Assembly (NCBI GenBank): GCA_012842765.1
Contig: DUWJ01000307.1
Span: 1 to 22,161, forward strand
Reading direction: 5' to 3'
Source of the DNA: Bacillota bacterium
GTDB taxonomy: Bacteria > Bacillota > DTU025
Length of the DNA: 22,161 nucleotides
In this document: piece by piece, positions 1-7,193 of the stretch
Position numbering within the stretch: position 1 is the first letter of the stretch
How the letters are laid out: each line of letters begins with the position of its first letter
Made by a program: the position numbers and the translations under genes
The notes under the pieces: generated by a model
Seen by the model: only the letters and a program-made list of their open reading frames with translations
What the model was told of the DNA's origin: nothing
Databases searched by the model: none

Positions 1-9
1 CGCACCAGG

Positions 10-1086
10 CTACAACGCGCCCGAGTGATGATGGCATCTGACCTCATGCCCCTTTTCCACGATGCTCACATCCGGAGCCCTCTCAAAACACACATCCTCT
101 GAAAAGTCACACCTTGGAGCGAAACTGCACCCCGGGCCCAGGTTTGCAAGATCCGGGACTTCGCCCATTATGGGCCTGAGAGGCTTCCTCTCTCCCAGCA
201 CGGGCATGGATCTGAGCAGGCCGCGGGTATATGGATGAGCTGATCCCTCCATAACCGCTTCTGTTGGCCCTCGCTCCACAATCTGCCCCGCATACATCAC
301 AGCTATAGAATCGCAGAAATCTGCTGCCACAGCCAAGTCGTGCGTGACAAGGACGACAGCAGTTCCGGTGGTCTCGTTGATCTCATCTATCAAGTCGAGC
401 ACCTGAGCTTGGATGGTTACGTCCAGTGCAGTAGTTGGTTCGTCTGCAAGAAGAAGCTTCGGCTTGCAAGCCAAGGCGATCGCGATCATTATCCTCTGCT
501 GCATGCCTCCGCTGAACTGGTGAGGATAATCCAGATGTCTCTGCTCGGGCATGGGTATTCCTACACTCTGCATCAGCTCGAATACATACTCACGTTCTTC
601 GGCGGCAGACAGCTTACGCGATCGTGTCTTCCTCATTCTCGGGCCCAACCCGCCCCCATCTCCGCATAACCTTCCGGTGTCACCTGCAGATACTGGAACC
701 ATACCATGCACCCGCAAAGATTCTGCTATCTGTTCACCAACTCGATAGGCAGGATTGAGCGCGGTCATCGGATCCTGAAATATTATGGCGATCTCCTTGC
801 CACGAATCGTTCGCATTTCTGCCTCAGAAAGGTCTACAAGGTCAGTCCCTCCAAACATGACCCTGCCTCCCACAATGCGTCCAGGCGACGGAAGAAGCCC
901 CATGATGGATAGGAGCAGGGCACTCTTTCCGCACCCCGACTCCCCCACTACTCCCACTATTTCGCCTTGAGAGACAGAAAAGCTTACGTTCCTCACGGCC
1001 TGAACCTCCCCGCGCGCAGTCGGGTAGATTGTCTGTAATCCAGAGATTTCAAGCAGCGTGCTATCTGCGGCGCACGGGTATGCCAT
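10..1086 (-). CDS. Peptide-type ABC transporter ATP-binding protein (DppD/OppD-like)
   Basis: One of the two ATPases of an SBP family 5 (dipeptide/oligopeptide/nickel-type) importer; it hydrolyses ATP on the inner face of the membrane. Visible in 358 residues: Walker A GESGCGKS (48-55), Q-loop Gln104, signature FSGGMQQR (191-198), Walker B LLLADEP (211-217), H-loop His249, and a C-terminal oligo_HPY region with Cys320, 326, 333 and 351. Cysteines at these places are typical of this subfamily and can bind an iron-sulfur cluster in some members. An unusual Gly-rich, basic insert (about 128-160) lies between the Q-loop and the helical subdomain, making the protein 25-30 residues longer than usual. 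It is the last gene of the operon visible here; its ATG is 6 bases after the permease stop, with AAGGA upstream. The family is certain, the transported substrate is not. Confidence 0.95.
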   Translation of the reverse strand: MAYPCAADSTLLEISGLQTIYPTARGEVQAVRNVSFSVSQGEIVGVVGESGCGKSALLLSIMGLLPSPGRIVGGRVMFGGTDLVDLSEAEMRTIRGKEIAIIFQDPMTALNPAYRVGEQIAESLRVHGMVPVSAGDTGRLCGDGGGLGPRMRKTRSRKLSAAEEREYVFELMQSVGIPMPEQRHLDYPHQFSGGMQQRIMIAIALACKPKLLLADEPTTALDVTIQAQVLDLIDEINETTGTAVVLVTHDLAVAADFCDSIAVMYAGQIVERGPTEAVMEGSAHPYTRGLLRSMPVLGERKPLRPIMGEVPDLANLGPGCSFAPRCDFSEDVCFERAPDVSIVEKGHEVRCHHHSGAL

Positions 1087-1092
1087 TTTCCA

Positions 1093-2019
1093 TCATCCTT
1101 CCATCATCTTCGGATCAAGCACGTCGCGAAGGCCTTCTCCTAACAAGTTCATGCCCAGCACCAAGAGCGCAAGGGCTATTCCTGGCAGAGTTGCAACCCA
1201 CCAAGCGCCCAGCATGTACCTGCGACCATCTGCGATCATAGATCCCCACGCGGGTATTCGCGGAGGAATCCCCAGGCCTAGAAAGCTCAAAGATGATTCC
1301 GTCATGATCATGTTGCCCATGCGGAGCGTCCCAAGCACCAGCATTGAATTGGAGATGTTCGGAAGAATCTCCCGGACGAGAATGACTCCATCCGAGCGTC
1401 CAAGAGCTCTTGCTGCATCGACGTATTCCCTATTCTTCTCTGACATGGTAAGCGCCCTTGCCAACCGGTAAAACTCCACCCATCCTTTGAAGCTGAGAGC
1501 CCACACGAGATTCCAAAAACCAGGGCCTATTACCGACATGATCGCTATGACAAAAATCAGGTATGGAAATGCAAGGAGCAACTCAGTGAAGCGCGCGAGA
1601 ACGCGGTCCAACGCTCCACCGTAATAACCGGCCAACATTCCGAGGCCGATGCCGACCACGGACGATATCAAGATGGTCGTAAGCCCCACGAGGATGGAAA
1701 CTCTTGATCCGTAGATAATCCGAGACAGAATATCCCGTCCCAACTGGTCAGTGCCGAGGAGGTGACCTGATCCGAACCCCGGCGGGATCAGCCACGAGTC
1801 GAGGTCAACCTCATCTGGAGCGTACGGAGCGATAACAGGGGCGAGGACCGCCACAAGAACAAACGCGGCGACGATTATCAGCCCTGTTCTGCCACCACCG
1901 TGAGCCAACAGGCGCTTCACCGTTCCCCTGCGTCGCGACGCACGCACATACGGGACGGTGCGGGCTGTCGATATTACGCCTTTGCACAGTTCATCTGATG
2001 GAATAGAAACGTGGCCCAT
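1093..2019 (-). CDS. Peptide-type ABC transporter permease (DppC/OppC-like)
   Basis: Second membrane subunit of the importer. It has a cytoplasmic N-terminus rich in Arg/Lys, a first membrane helix (about residues 45-66), the typical family loop with the LLGTDQLGRD motif, further hydrophobic helices, and the EAA loop that docks the ATPase (EYVDAARALG followed by REILPN, about 198-221). Length 308 residues, normal for DppC. The longest reading starts at 2028, but the GGAG of the ribosome site then abuts that ATG with no spacer. Starting at the fourth codon (2019) gives a 9-base spacer, so I prefer it. The gap to the upstream permease is only a few bases, so the two are translated from one message. 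Confidence 0.94.
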   Translation of the reverse strand: MGHVSIPSDELCKGVISTARTVPYVRASRRRGTVKRLLAHGGGRTGLIIVAAFVLVAVLAPVIAPYAPDEVDLDSWLIPPGFGSGHLLGTDQLGRDILSRIIYGSRVSILVGLTTILISSVVGIGLGMLAGYYGGALDRVLARFTELLLAFPYLIFVIAIMSVIGPGFWNLVWALSFKGWVEFYRLARALTMSEKNREYVDAARALGRSDGVILVREILPNISNSMLVLGTLRMGNMIMTESSLSFLGLGIPPRIPAWGSMIADGRRYMLGAWWVATLPGIALALLVLGMNLLGEGLRDVLDPKMMEG

Positions 2020-2031
2020 TTTCCCCATCTC

Positions 2032-3057
2032 CTACAAACTTATCTTCGGGTCCAAAACAGTGTGAATAATGTCGGCAACAAGGTTTATAAGGACGAACGT
2101 GAGAGCATAAACCATCACCGACGCCTGCACTACCGGATAATCGCGGGCAAAGATAGCATCCACGACTACCCTGCCCAAGCCTGGCCATCCGAAGATCGTC
2201 TCTACAATCATGTTTCCACCCAGCAGAGAGCCGAACTGCAAACCAACCAGGGTCACAGTTGGTATCATTGCATTGCGGAGCGCATGGCGGCACGTCACGT
2301 CCCTCTCCGGAACACCTTTGGCCCTTGCGAACTGCACATAGTCGGCACTGAGCACGTCAAGCATGCTTGAGCGCGTTACCCGAGCCACTACTGCTGCAAC
2401 TCCTAGCCCCAACGTGATCATCGGGAGACAAATGTGTTTCAAGGCATTGCCCAGAGCCGGCAGGTTTCCGGTGATCAACGCATCCAGCACCAGCAATCCG
2501 GTAACGTGCGCTGGCTGTGCTCCATATGCTATGCGCCCGGATGTTGGTAGCCAGCCCAATATCATTGAGAATATAAGAATACCGACTATTCCTAACCAAA
2601 AGGCGGGAAGCGATACGCCCACGAGCGACAAGCAGGTTCCGACCCTATCCATGAAGGAATTCGGATTTAGGGCAGACGCAACTCCAATCGGAATACCTAC
2701 TGCCAATGCGAACAGCATGGCAAATACAGCCAGTTCTATGGTGGCCGGCAGAGCTTCCCGGATAATGTCGGCCACGGGACGAGACCTGACAATCGAATAC
2801 CCCAGGTCCCACTTGAAAACCTGCTTCAAGTAGGTCCAAAGCTGCACGTGCATGGGCTCATCCAGTCCCATTTCCCCTCGAAGAGCCGCCATTTCCTCTT
2901 CAGAAGTCCACGCTGCCTCCCCCATCATGATGTCTACTGGGTCACCAGGGATGGCCCTCATGAAGATGAAAGCGGCTACTGCCACACCGAGCGCCAGCGG
3001 TATGGTGGCCAGGATTCTCTCTACTATCTTGGCCTGTGTGCGACTGAGGCGGATCAT
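2032..3057 (-). CDS. Peptide-type ABC transporter permease (DppB/OppB-like)
   Basis: First membrane subunit of the importer, 341 residues, the usual size. The N-terminal helix ends in FIFMRAIPGDPVD, the standard BPD_transp_1_N signature (FxxxRxxPGDP). An extracytoplasmic region with the MGLDEPMHVQLWTYL pattern follows, then a five-helix permease core with an EAA loop (DYVQFARAKGVPERDV ... LRNAMIP). The ATG overlaps the stop of the binding-protein gene by four bases (ATGA), and no Shine-Dalgarno is visible just before it, so it probably depends on translational coupling. It forms a heterodimer with the DppC-like subunit encoded next. Confidence 0.95.
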   Translation of the reverse strand: MIRLSRTQAKIVERILATIPLALGVAVAAFIFMRAIPGDPVDIMMGEAAWTSEEEMAALRGEMGLDEPMHVQLWTYLKQVFKWDLGYSIVRSRPVADIIREALPATIELAVFAMLFALAVGIPIGVASALNPNSFMDRVGTCLSLVGVSLPAFWLGIVGILIFSMILGWLPTSGRIAYGAQPAHVTGLLVLDALITGNLPALGNALKHICLPMITLGLGVAAVVARVTRSSMLDVLSADYVQFARAKGVPERDVTCRHALRNAMIPTVTLVGLQFGSLLGGNMIVETIFGWPGLGRVVVDAIFARDYPVVQASVMVYALTFVLINLVADIIHTVLDPKISL

Positions 3058-4607
3058 TTGGTGGAGTAACCTGCCTCTGCAAGAAGCGCCTTGGCGCGCG
3101 CAGGATCATACTTGTACGGAACAATGCTCTGGTTGAAACCAAACCCGCTCGGCAAGAAGGCGGTTGCAAGACGCGTGGCGTTTCCGGCATAGACTGTCCT
3201 CAAAATTGCGTCCCAGTCCACTGCGTAATTCATGGCCCTGCGAACCCTTGGATCATCAAAAGGCGGACGCCTACAATTCATCTCTACCATGTAAACACGG
3301 GTTCCCTCAACCGATTTGACCTGGATGTTCTTGTCGCGGACCAAGGCTGCTGCCATGTGCGACGGAACCGACTGGATGATGTGGACCTCCCCTGTCTTCA
3401 CAGCAGCCACACGCACAGTGGGGTCAGGCATCATCCTGAAGATCGCCCGCTTAACCCGAGCCGGCCCCACCGGAGGAATAGAGGGAGATCCGCCGTAGTA
3501 GTCGTCGAACCTCTCCATTACGATCTTGTCATCAAATTGCCCCTCTACATACTTGAACGGTCCACAGCCAACAGGCTTTCTTGCAAACGCTTCATCGCCA
3601 ACTCGCTCCACGTATTTTCGCGGCACTATCTGAAAGTGGACCAGTGCCTGCGGCAATACGGGAAATGGCGATGACAGAACAAACCTGACCGTATACTGGT
3701 CTACCTTCTCCACTTTTTCGACCGGACCCAACAGGCCTTTGCGCGGCGATGTGCGGCCACCCATGGCGCCTTCCCTCAGCACTCGGTCAAACGTGAAAAC
3801 CACGTCATCGGCATCGAGCAAGTCCCCATTATGGAATTTTATGCCCCTGCGAATCCTGAATAGATACTCTGTATCCGAGACCGCTTTCCACGCTTCTGCA
3901 ATCTCCGGGACTACCTTCCCATCCCATGTGCGCGTCACGAGGGCGTCGAACATATTGCGAATAACCGTTTCAGTGGGTCTGTCGCGATAGGCAGCGGGAT
4001 CCAATGTCAGTATCTTGTCGGCGTACAGGCCCACTACGATCGTATCGCCCCGGGCCAACCCAACATCGTGCAGGTTGACGCGAGAATCCATTGACGGCTG
4101 CCAGTTGAGCACGTCCGACCGTGCGGCTTCGACTTCCATCAGAGAGTATCCGAATATGGCCGGAGCATCATCGTACAGGATCTGCTGGGCATCGAAATAC
4201 GCCTCCCTGCGCGCGTCGTTATCGACAGCTCGAAGAGCTCGATCGAGGGCCGCGTCGAAACGAGCATTGCTATAACCGGAGTAGTTGCCCCGGTCGCCAC
4301 TGTAGAATTTGGGCACTATGATGTCGAAAGGATCGAAATAGGCGCTTCCCCAGGCAGTCAAGTACATCTGTCGTTCACCCGCCTGAATCCTTTCCTTGAG
4401 CGCATTCCACTCCCATATCCGCACATCGGCAGATACCCCAATGGCCCGCAGATTGTGAGCTATCGCCTGTGCTTCATCGGCGCGGGTCGAGTCCGTATCT
4501 ATTACTACAGACAGTTGTTTCCTGGTTTGACCCGTGGTTGTAGACAGAAAGCCAAAAGCCAGAATCATGGCTATAATGAGAGTTGTCAGAATAGTCCGTG
4601 ATTTCAT
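3054..4607 (-). CDS. SBP family 5 extracellular solute-binding protein, circularly permuted
   Basis: Substrate receptor of the importer, 517 residues. Residues 1-26 are a Sec-type signal peptide (basic start, then TILTTLIIAMILAFGFLS); there is no lipobox and no Cys near it. Residues 31-185 match what is normally the C-terminal part of an SBP_bac_5 domain: GVSADVRIWEW, then MYLTAWGSAYFDPFD, GNYSGYSNARFD and AQQILYDDAPAIFGY. Residues 187-517 begin like the normal mature N-terminus (LTLDPAAYRD, MFDALVTRTWDGKVVPEIAE, GIKFHNGDLLDADDVVFTFD), run through KPVGCGPFKYVEG and end at YDPARAKALLAEAGY, exactly where residue 31 would normally continue. All elements are present once, in permuted order. TAGGAGG lies 8 bases before the ATG. 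The first gene after the riboswitch leader. Substrate unknown, most likely peptides. Confidence 0.93.
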   Translation of the reverse strand: MKSRTILTTLIIAMILAFGFLSTTTGQTRKQLSVVIDTDSTRADEAQAIAHNLRAIGVSADVRIWEWNALKERIQAGERQMYLTAWGSAYFDPFDIIVPKFYSGDRGNYSGYSNARFDAALDRALRAVDNDARREAYFDAQQILYDDAPAIFGYSLMEVEAARSDVLNWQPSMDSRVNLHDVGLARGDTIVVGLYADKILTLDPAAYRDRPTETVIRNMFDALVTRTWDGKVVPEIAEAWKAVSDTEYLFRIRRGIKFHNGDLLDADDVVFTFDRVLREGAMGGRTSPRKGLLGPVEKVEKVDQYTVRFVLSSPFPVLPQALVHFQIVPRKYVERVGDEAFARKPVGCGPFKYVEGQFDDKIVMERFDDYYGGSPSIPPVGPARVKRAIFRMMPDPTVRVAAVKTGEVHIIQSVPSHMAAALVRDKNIQVKSVEGTRVYMVEMNCRRPPFDDPRVRRAMNYAVDWDAILRTVYAGNATRLATAFLPSGFGFNQSIVPYKYDPARAKALLAEAGYSTK

Positions 4608-4775
4608 GACACCAACCTCCTAAGACAAGCTTACTTGGGAAAAACCGATTCATCATGCTTCATGACGTATGCAATTATCTTGGGGAAAAACGGGGGCAGT
4701 CTGCGGATGCCTGCTAAGCGCGGACTTAAAACCTGAGCCCGCACAGTATGGCCGACGCCATACAGGCGACATGAC

Positions 4776-4801
4776 AAAAAACCCAGGGACATCCCTGGGT
4801 T
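4776..4801 (-). terminator. Intrinsic terminator of the riboswitch expression platform
   Basis: On the minus strand, perfect 10-base arms AACCCAGGGA (4801-4792) and TCCCTGGGTT (4789-4780) are followed by T through 4776, giving a run of six T. No gene ends just upstream, and it begins 9 bases after the aptamer and stands before the first gene of the operon. It is therefore best read as a regulated attenuator: ligand-bound aptamer lets it form, ligand-free RNA would have to block it. The alternative antiterminator pairing was not worked out. Confidence 0.88.
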
Positions 4802-4810
4802 AAATGGGCG

Positions 4811-4946
4811 TCCCTTCTTAGCGCTTACGAGGTTAGCTGACGGGCTCGGGCTGAAGGAATTAGCCCTACCTGCACACCTGCAGGATTCGCCCCTGCCATA
4901 TGATATGGGTCCCCCGCTCTCCCCTGCTGGGAAGATTCAGCGATTG
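4811..4946 (-). promoter_or_regulatory. Cyclic di-AMP riboswitch (ydaO/yuaA-type leader)
   Basis: The minus-strand RNA carries conserved blocks of the ydaO/yuaA aptamer in the right order: CGCTGAATC (from 4942), AGAGCGGGGGACCC (4920-4907), GGGGCGAATCC (4893-4883), GGTAGGGC (4870-4863), and CCCGTCAGCTAACCTCG (4844-4828) followed by AAGCG. Supporting stems are visible: closing stem CGCT (4942-4939) with AGCG (4825-4822); CTTCCC (4934-4929) with GGGGAG (4924-4919); CCATA with TATGG (4908-4896); CCTGCA with TGCAGG (4884-4869); GGGCT with AGCCC (4866-4848). This class binds c-di-AMP and usually turns genes off. Recognition is from memory of the consensus; exact edges are approximate. Confidence 0.9.
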
Positions 4947-4996
4947 CGCCTGGCGGCGCATGATCATACCCTCTATGATCTACTCTTCTTTGATCT

Positions 4997-5025
4997 ATGC
5001 TACCACCAAACCGTCACGTTGTCAA
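4997..5025 (-). promoter_or_regulatory. Sigma-A-type promoter of the transporter operon leader
   Basis: The minus strand shows a perfect -35 TTGACA (5025-5020), a 17-base spacer and a -10 TAGCAT (5002-4997, four of six consensus bases). Transcription should begin near 4990, some 45 bases before the aptamer core, which fits a riboswitch-controlled message of about 380 leader bases. Confidence 0.75.
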
Positions 5026-5134
5026 ATTGCTCCTCAGCTGGGCTCAAACTACATATTCGCTGCTCTCGCGGATCAACTTTGTATGAATTATCTTAAAAGA
5101 CTTTTGTGCATTGGCTTCTTTCATCGCGTAGGGA

Positions 5135-5143
5135 TGTTATAAT
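5135..5143 (+). promoter_or_regulatory. Extended -10 promoter of the F-type ATPase gene
   Basis: TGTTATAAT gives a perfect -10 (TATAAT, 5138-5143) with the TG of an extended -10 element. The -35 region at 17 bases distance is poor, as is common for extended -10 promoters. A start near 5150 leaves a leader of about 15 bases that already contains the GGAGG at 5152-5156, so there is no room for a riboswitch on this side. Confidence 0.75.
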
Positions 5144-5164
5144 GCTTTCACGGAGGTGGGTTTG

Positions 5165-6286
5165 ATGACTGCGCAGACCTGTCGCAAGCCCCTGGTTTCA
5201 GCGGTAGGTGTATCCAAGCATTTTGTAATGTCTGAATCACTCCTTTCACGCAGGCTGACAGGCCTCTCCGCCAGACAAGTAATGGCCGTGGACGCCGTGA
5301 GCATGGAGATATACCCTGGTGAAACAGTAGGTCTCGTTGGCGAGTCAGGCTGTGGCAAGAGTACTTTTGGCCGCGTCATGGTGGGGCTTCTCCAGCCAAC
5401 ATCAGGGCAAGTGTATTATGGCAATACCCCTATCTGGGGACAGAAGTCGATCGATCGTTCAGAATTGAAACATCGCGCCCAGATCATATTCCAAAACCCT
5501 TACAGCTCTCTCAACCCGAGATATACTGTGCGTCAAACAATCGATGTCGCGCTTGCTGCCAGAGGCGTTCCTCCCCGCCACCGCTACGAGGAAGCACGTT
5601 CCTTGATGACCCGGGTAGGGCTTTCACCTGACTACCTTGAGCGCTATCCTCATCAACTCAGCGGCGGCCAACGCCAGCGCGTTGCAATAGCGAGGGCGCT
5701 TGCCACTCAGCCCGAGTTCATAGTCGCTGACGAACCCCTATCATCCCTTGATGTGTCGGTGCAGGCTCAGATAATCTCGCTTCTTGAAGACTTGCAGAAC
5801 GAGTACGGGTTATCATACCTCCTCATCGCCCACGATCTGCGCGTGGTCTATCACATGTGCAACAGGGTAGCGGTAATGTACGGAGGCCAAATCGTTGAGT
5901 TTGCCCCAACCGACGCTCTATACGAAAGGCCGCTCCATCCGTTTACACGTCAGCTACTTGGGGCAATACCGGGAACTGGGGGGCGTCGCCGCCGGAACCG
6001 AAACGGCCGGGGGCACAGTCCGGCGCAGGCGTCTTTCGCTACATCTATTGAAGCCGAGAGCATGATCGATAGCAGCCAGGCACACATTGCAAACGCGTGT
6101 CAATTCTGGCCAAGATGCGAACAGGCCGCCCCGGTCTGCAAAAAATCGTCACCAGAATTGCTGTCGCTATCTTTCGGCTCCGCTAGCGCCTTTGGCGCAT
6201 CTCACTCAGATACGGCCTCGGGAGCTAGCACTGAACCTCAAGGTGATCGCTTGGTCAGGTGCCACATGGCACATAATAGACAATGA
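5165..6286 (+). CDS. Peptide-type ABC transporter ATP-binding protein (DppF/OppF-like)
   Basis: Second ATPase of the importer, the partner of the D-type ATPase encoded at the left edge. It has Walker A GESGCGKS (59-66), FQNPYSSLNPR Q-loop region, signature LSGGQRQR (165-172), Walker B FIVADEP (185-191), H-loop His223, and an oligo_HPY tail with Cys312, 318, 325 and 366. A reading from GTG at 5156 is possible, but that GTG is part of the Shine-Dalgarno GGAGG (5152-5156). ATG 5165, 8 bases further, is the better start and gives 373 residues. The tail is longer than usual: RRRRNRNGRG and a Ser/Ala-rich stretch (about 330-360) are inserted around the cysteines. It is divergent from the rest of the transporter and has its own promoter. 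Confidence 0.94.
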   Translation: MTAQTCRKPLVSAVGVSKHFVMSESLLSRRLTGLSARQVMAVDAVSMEIYPGETVGLVGESGCGKSTFGRVMVGLLQPTSGQVYYGNTPIWGQKSIDRSELKHRAQIIFQNPYSSLNPRYTVRQTIDVALAARGVPPRHRYEEARSLMTRVGLSPDYLERYPHQLSGGQRQRVAIARALATQPEFIVADEPLSSLDVSVQAQIISLLEDLQNEYGLSYLLIAHDLRVVYHMCNRVAVMYGGQIVEFAPTDALYERPLHPFTRQLLGAIPGTGGRRRRNRNGRGHSPAQASFATSIEAESMIDSSQAHIANACQFWPRCEQAAPVCKKSSPELLSLSFGSASAFGASHSDTASGASTEPQGDRLVRCHMAHNRQ

Positions 6287-6305
6287 TTTAAGGTTGTGGC
6301 GATAA

Positions 6306-7076
6306 ATGAAGCTTTTCAGTGCGAACAAGAGCTTTCTAGGCAGGTATGATCGCATGTTAGCTGCGTACGCGGTCACACTGCTTGTTATGATGTGCGGACT
6401 TGTTGGGTTCTCGGCCGCCACAGGCGCCGCCGGAAATGGAGTTGACGAGGCACAGATGGTTCTCGACAACATGTTGCGCGCTCAAGAGAACCTGACCAGC
6501 TTCGAGCTCCCTGCAACTGCCCGAGTGTATCTGGGCGGACGAAATGTCCTGACCGCCAATGTACAAGTGTTAGCCTCCCGCCCCAACAACCTTGCAGTCA
6601 AATGGCTCGGCGTGACCATTCGTCCCAGGAAGGGCATAATATTCATCGACCCAGCTCAATTCGTGTCTGAGAATTACACGCTTTCTGTCTTAGCCCGACC
6701 GAGCACCGCAAGACAGCCATCGGTTACGCCGCGCTTTGAAGATGGGCATAGCAACGATGGGTGGGTGATATCGGCCATCTCCCGTCCCGGAACCGCCTCC
6801 CCCCTTCGCTGGAAGCTCTATGTCGATCCGGAGACATGGCTGATTGTGCGAGCTGAGGTGATCACTGCGGATTCTGACACCTGCATCATCAAAGCGAAGT
6901 ACAGAAACGCCGGATACCGCAGATGGGAACCGCTCTTCGTTCATGCTGAAGGGAAGATGGTTCTGGAGGAGTTCCTTCCGGACGTCCTTGTAGGCTTGAT
7001 CATGGGACAGGCGGCCCGGGAGAAGTCGGCCTATGTTGACCTCGATTTCTCTGATGGACGATCGAAAAAAGCGTAG
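6306..7076 (+). CDS. Putative secreted protein, possibly LolA-like fold
   Basis: 256 residues with a basic N-terminus and a hydrophobic stretch (about 18-37) that fits a signal peptide ending near AATGAAG or a single anchor; the Cys at 30 is not in a lipobox. The exported part begins with an amphipathic helix (DEAQMVLDNMLRAQENLTSF) followed by alternating beta-like segments, including WKLYVDPETWLIVRAEVI (169-186). This pattern recalls the LolA/LolB/RseB half-barrel fold, which sporulating Firmicutes also use in exported lipoprotein-like proteins; this is a fold guess, not a family match. It starts 19 bases after the F-type ATPase and has only a weak AAGG, so it is probably in that operon. Its stop lies inside the stem of the terminator serving the opposite strand. 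Function unknown. Confidence 0.8.
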   Translation: MKLFSANKSFLGRYDRMLAAYAVTLLVMMCGLVGFSAATGAAGNGVDEAQMVLDNMLRAQENLTSFELPATARVYLGGRNVLTANVQVLASRPNNLAVKWLGVTIRPRKGIIFIDPAQFVSENYTLSVLARPSTARQPSVTPRFEDGHSNDGWVISAISRPGTASPLRWKLYVDPETWLIVRAEVITADSDTCIIKAKYRNAGYRRWEPLFVHAEGKMVLEEFLPDVLVGLIMGQAAREKSAYVDLDFSDGRSKKA

Positions 7077-7097
7077 CTGTCATTGCAAGCTACGCTT
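7065..7097 (-). terminator. Intrinsic terminator downstream of HU
   Basis: Arms AAGCGTAGCT (7069-7078) and AGCTACGCTT (7088-7097) pair perfectly around a 9-base loop. Read on the minus strand the stem runs into six T (7070-7065, two of them in the stem), which fits a terminator for the leftward HU message. On the plus strand there is no T-run after the stem, so it should work mainly in one direction, although it contains the stop codon of the convergent gene. Confidence 0.88.
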
Positions 7098-7193
7098 GAA
7101 ACACGATCACAGCAGGTCGCGCACACCCCACAGAGCCCGAGTCAGTCACCGACCGGGCCCCGCCCTTTCTTTCTGGCGACATCGGGGCATTGC

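Larger units (their letters stand above)
4608..5134 (-). other. Non-coding leader and divergent promoter region of the transporter operon
   Basis: No protein gene is supported in this stretch. On the minus strand it holds, in order of transcription, a sigma-A-type promoter (4997-5025), a c-di-AMP riboswitch (about 4811-4946), an intrinsic terminator (4776-4801), a perfect 7-bp hairpin (arms 4757-4763 and 4746-4752) and the ribosome site of the binding-protein gene. Between the hairpin and the start codon about 130 bases remain in which I recognise nothing. The part from 5026 to 5134 separates the two divergent promoters and shows no clear operator. Confidence 0.8.

Noticed and set aside
3054..4607. 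Reading the binding protein as a fusion of two truncated binding proteins or as a frameshifted duplicate
   Set aside because: Each canonical element is present exactly once and the two outer ends meet at the same family position, which fits a permutation better than a chance fusion.
4746..4763. Second terminator in the transporter leader (7-bp hairpin GTATGGC/GCCATAC)
   Set aside because: The stem is perfect but no T-run follows on the minus strand; possibly a leader stabiliser.
4900..5142. 80-codon plus-strand frame in the divergent promoter region
   Set aside because: It lies antisense to the riboswitch and promoter and has no ribosome site or family resemblance.
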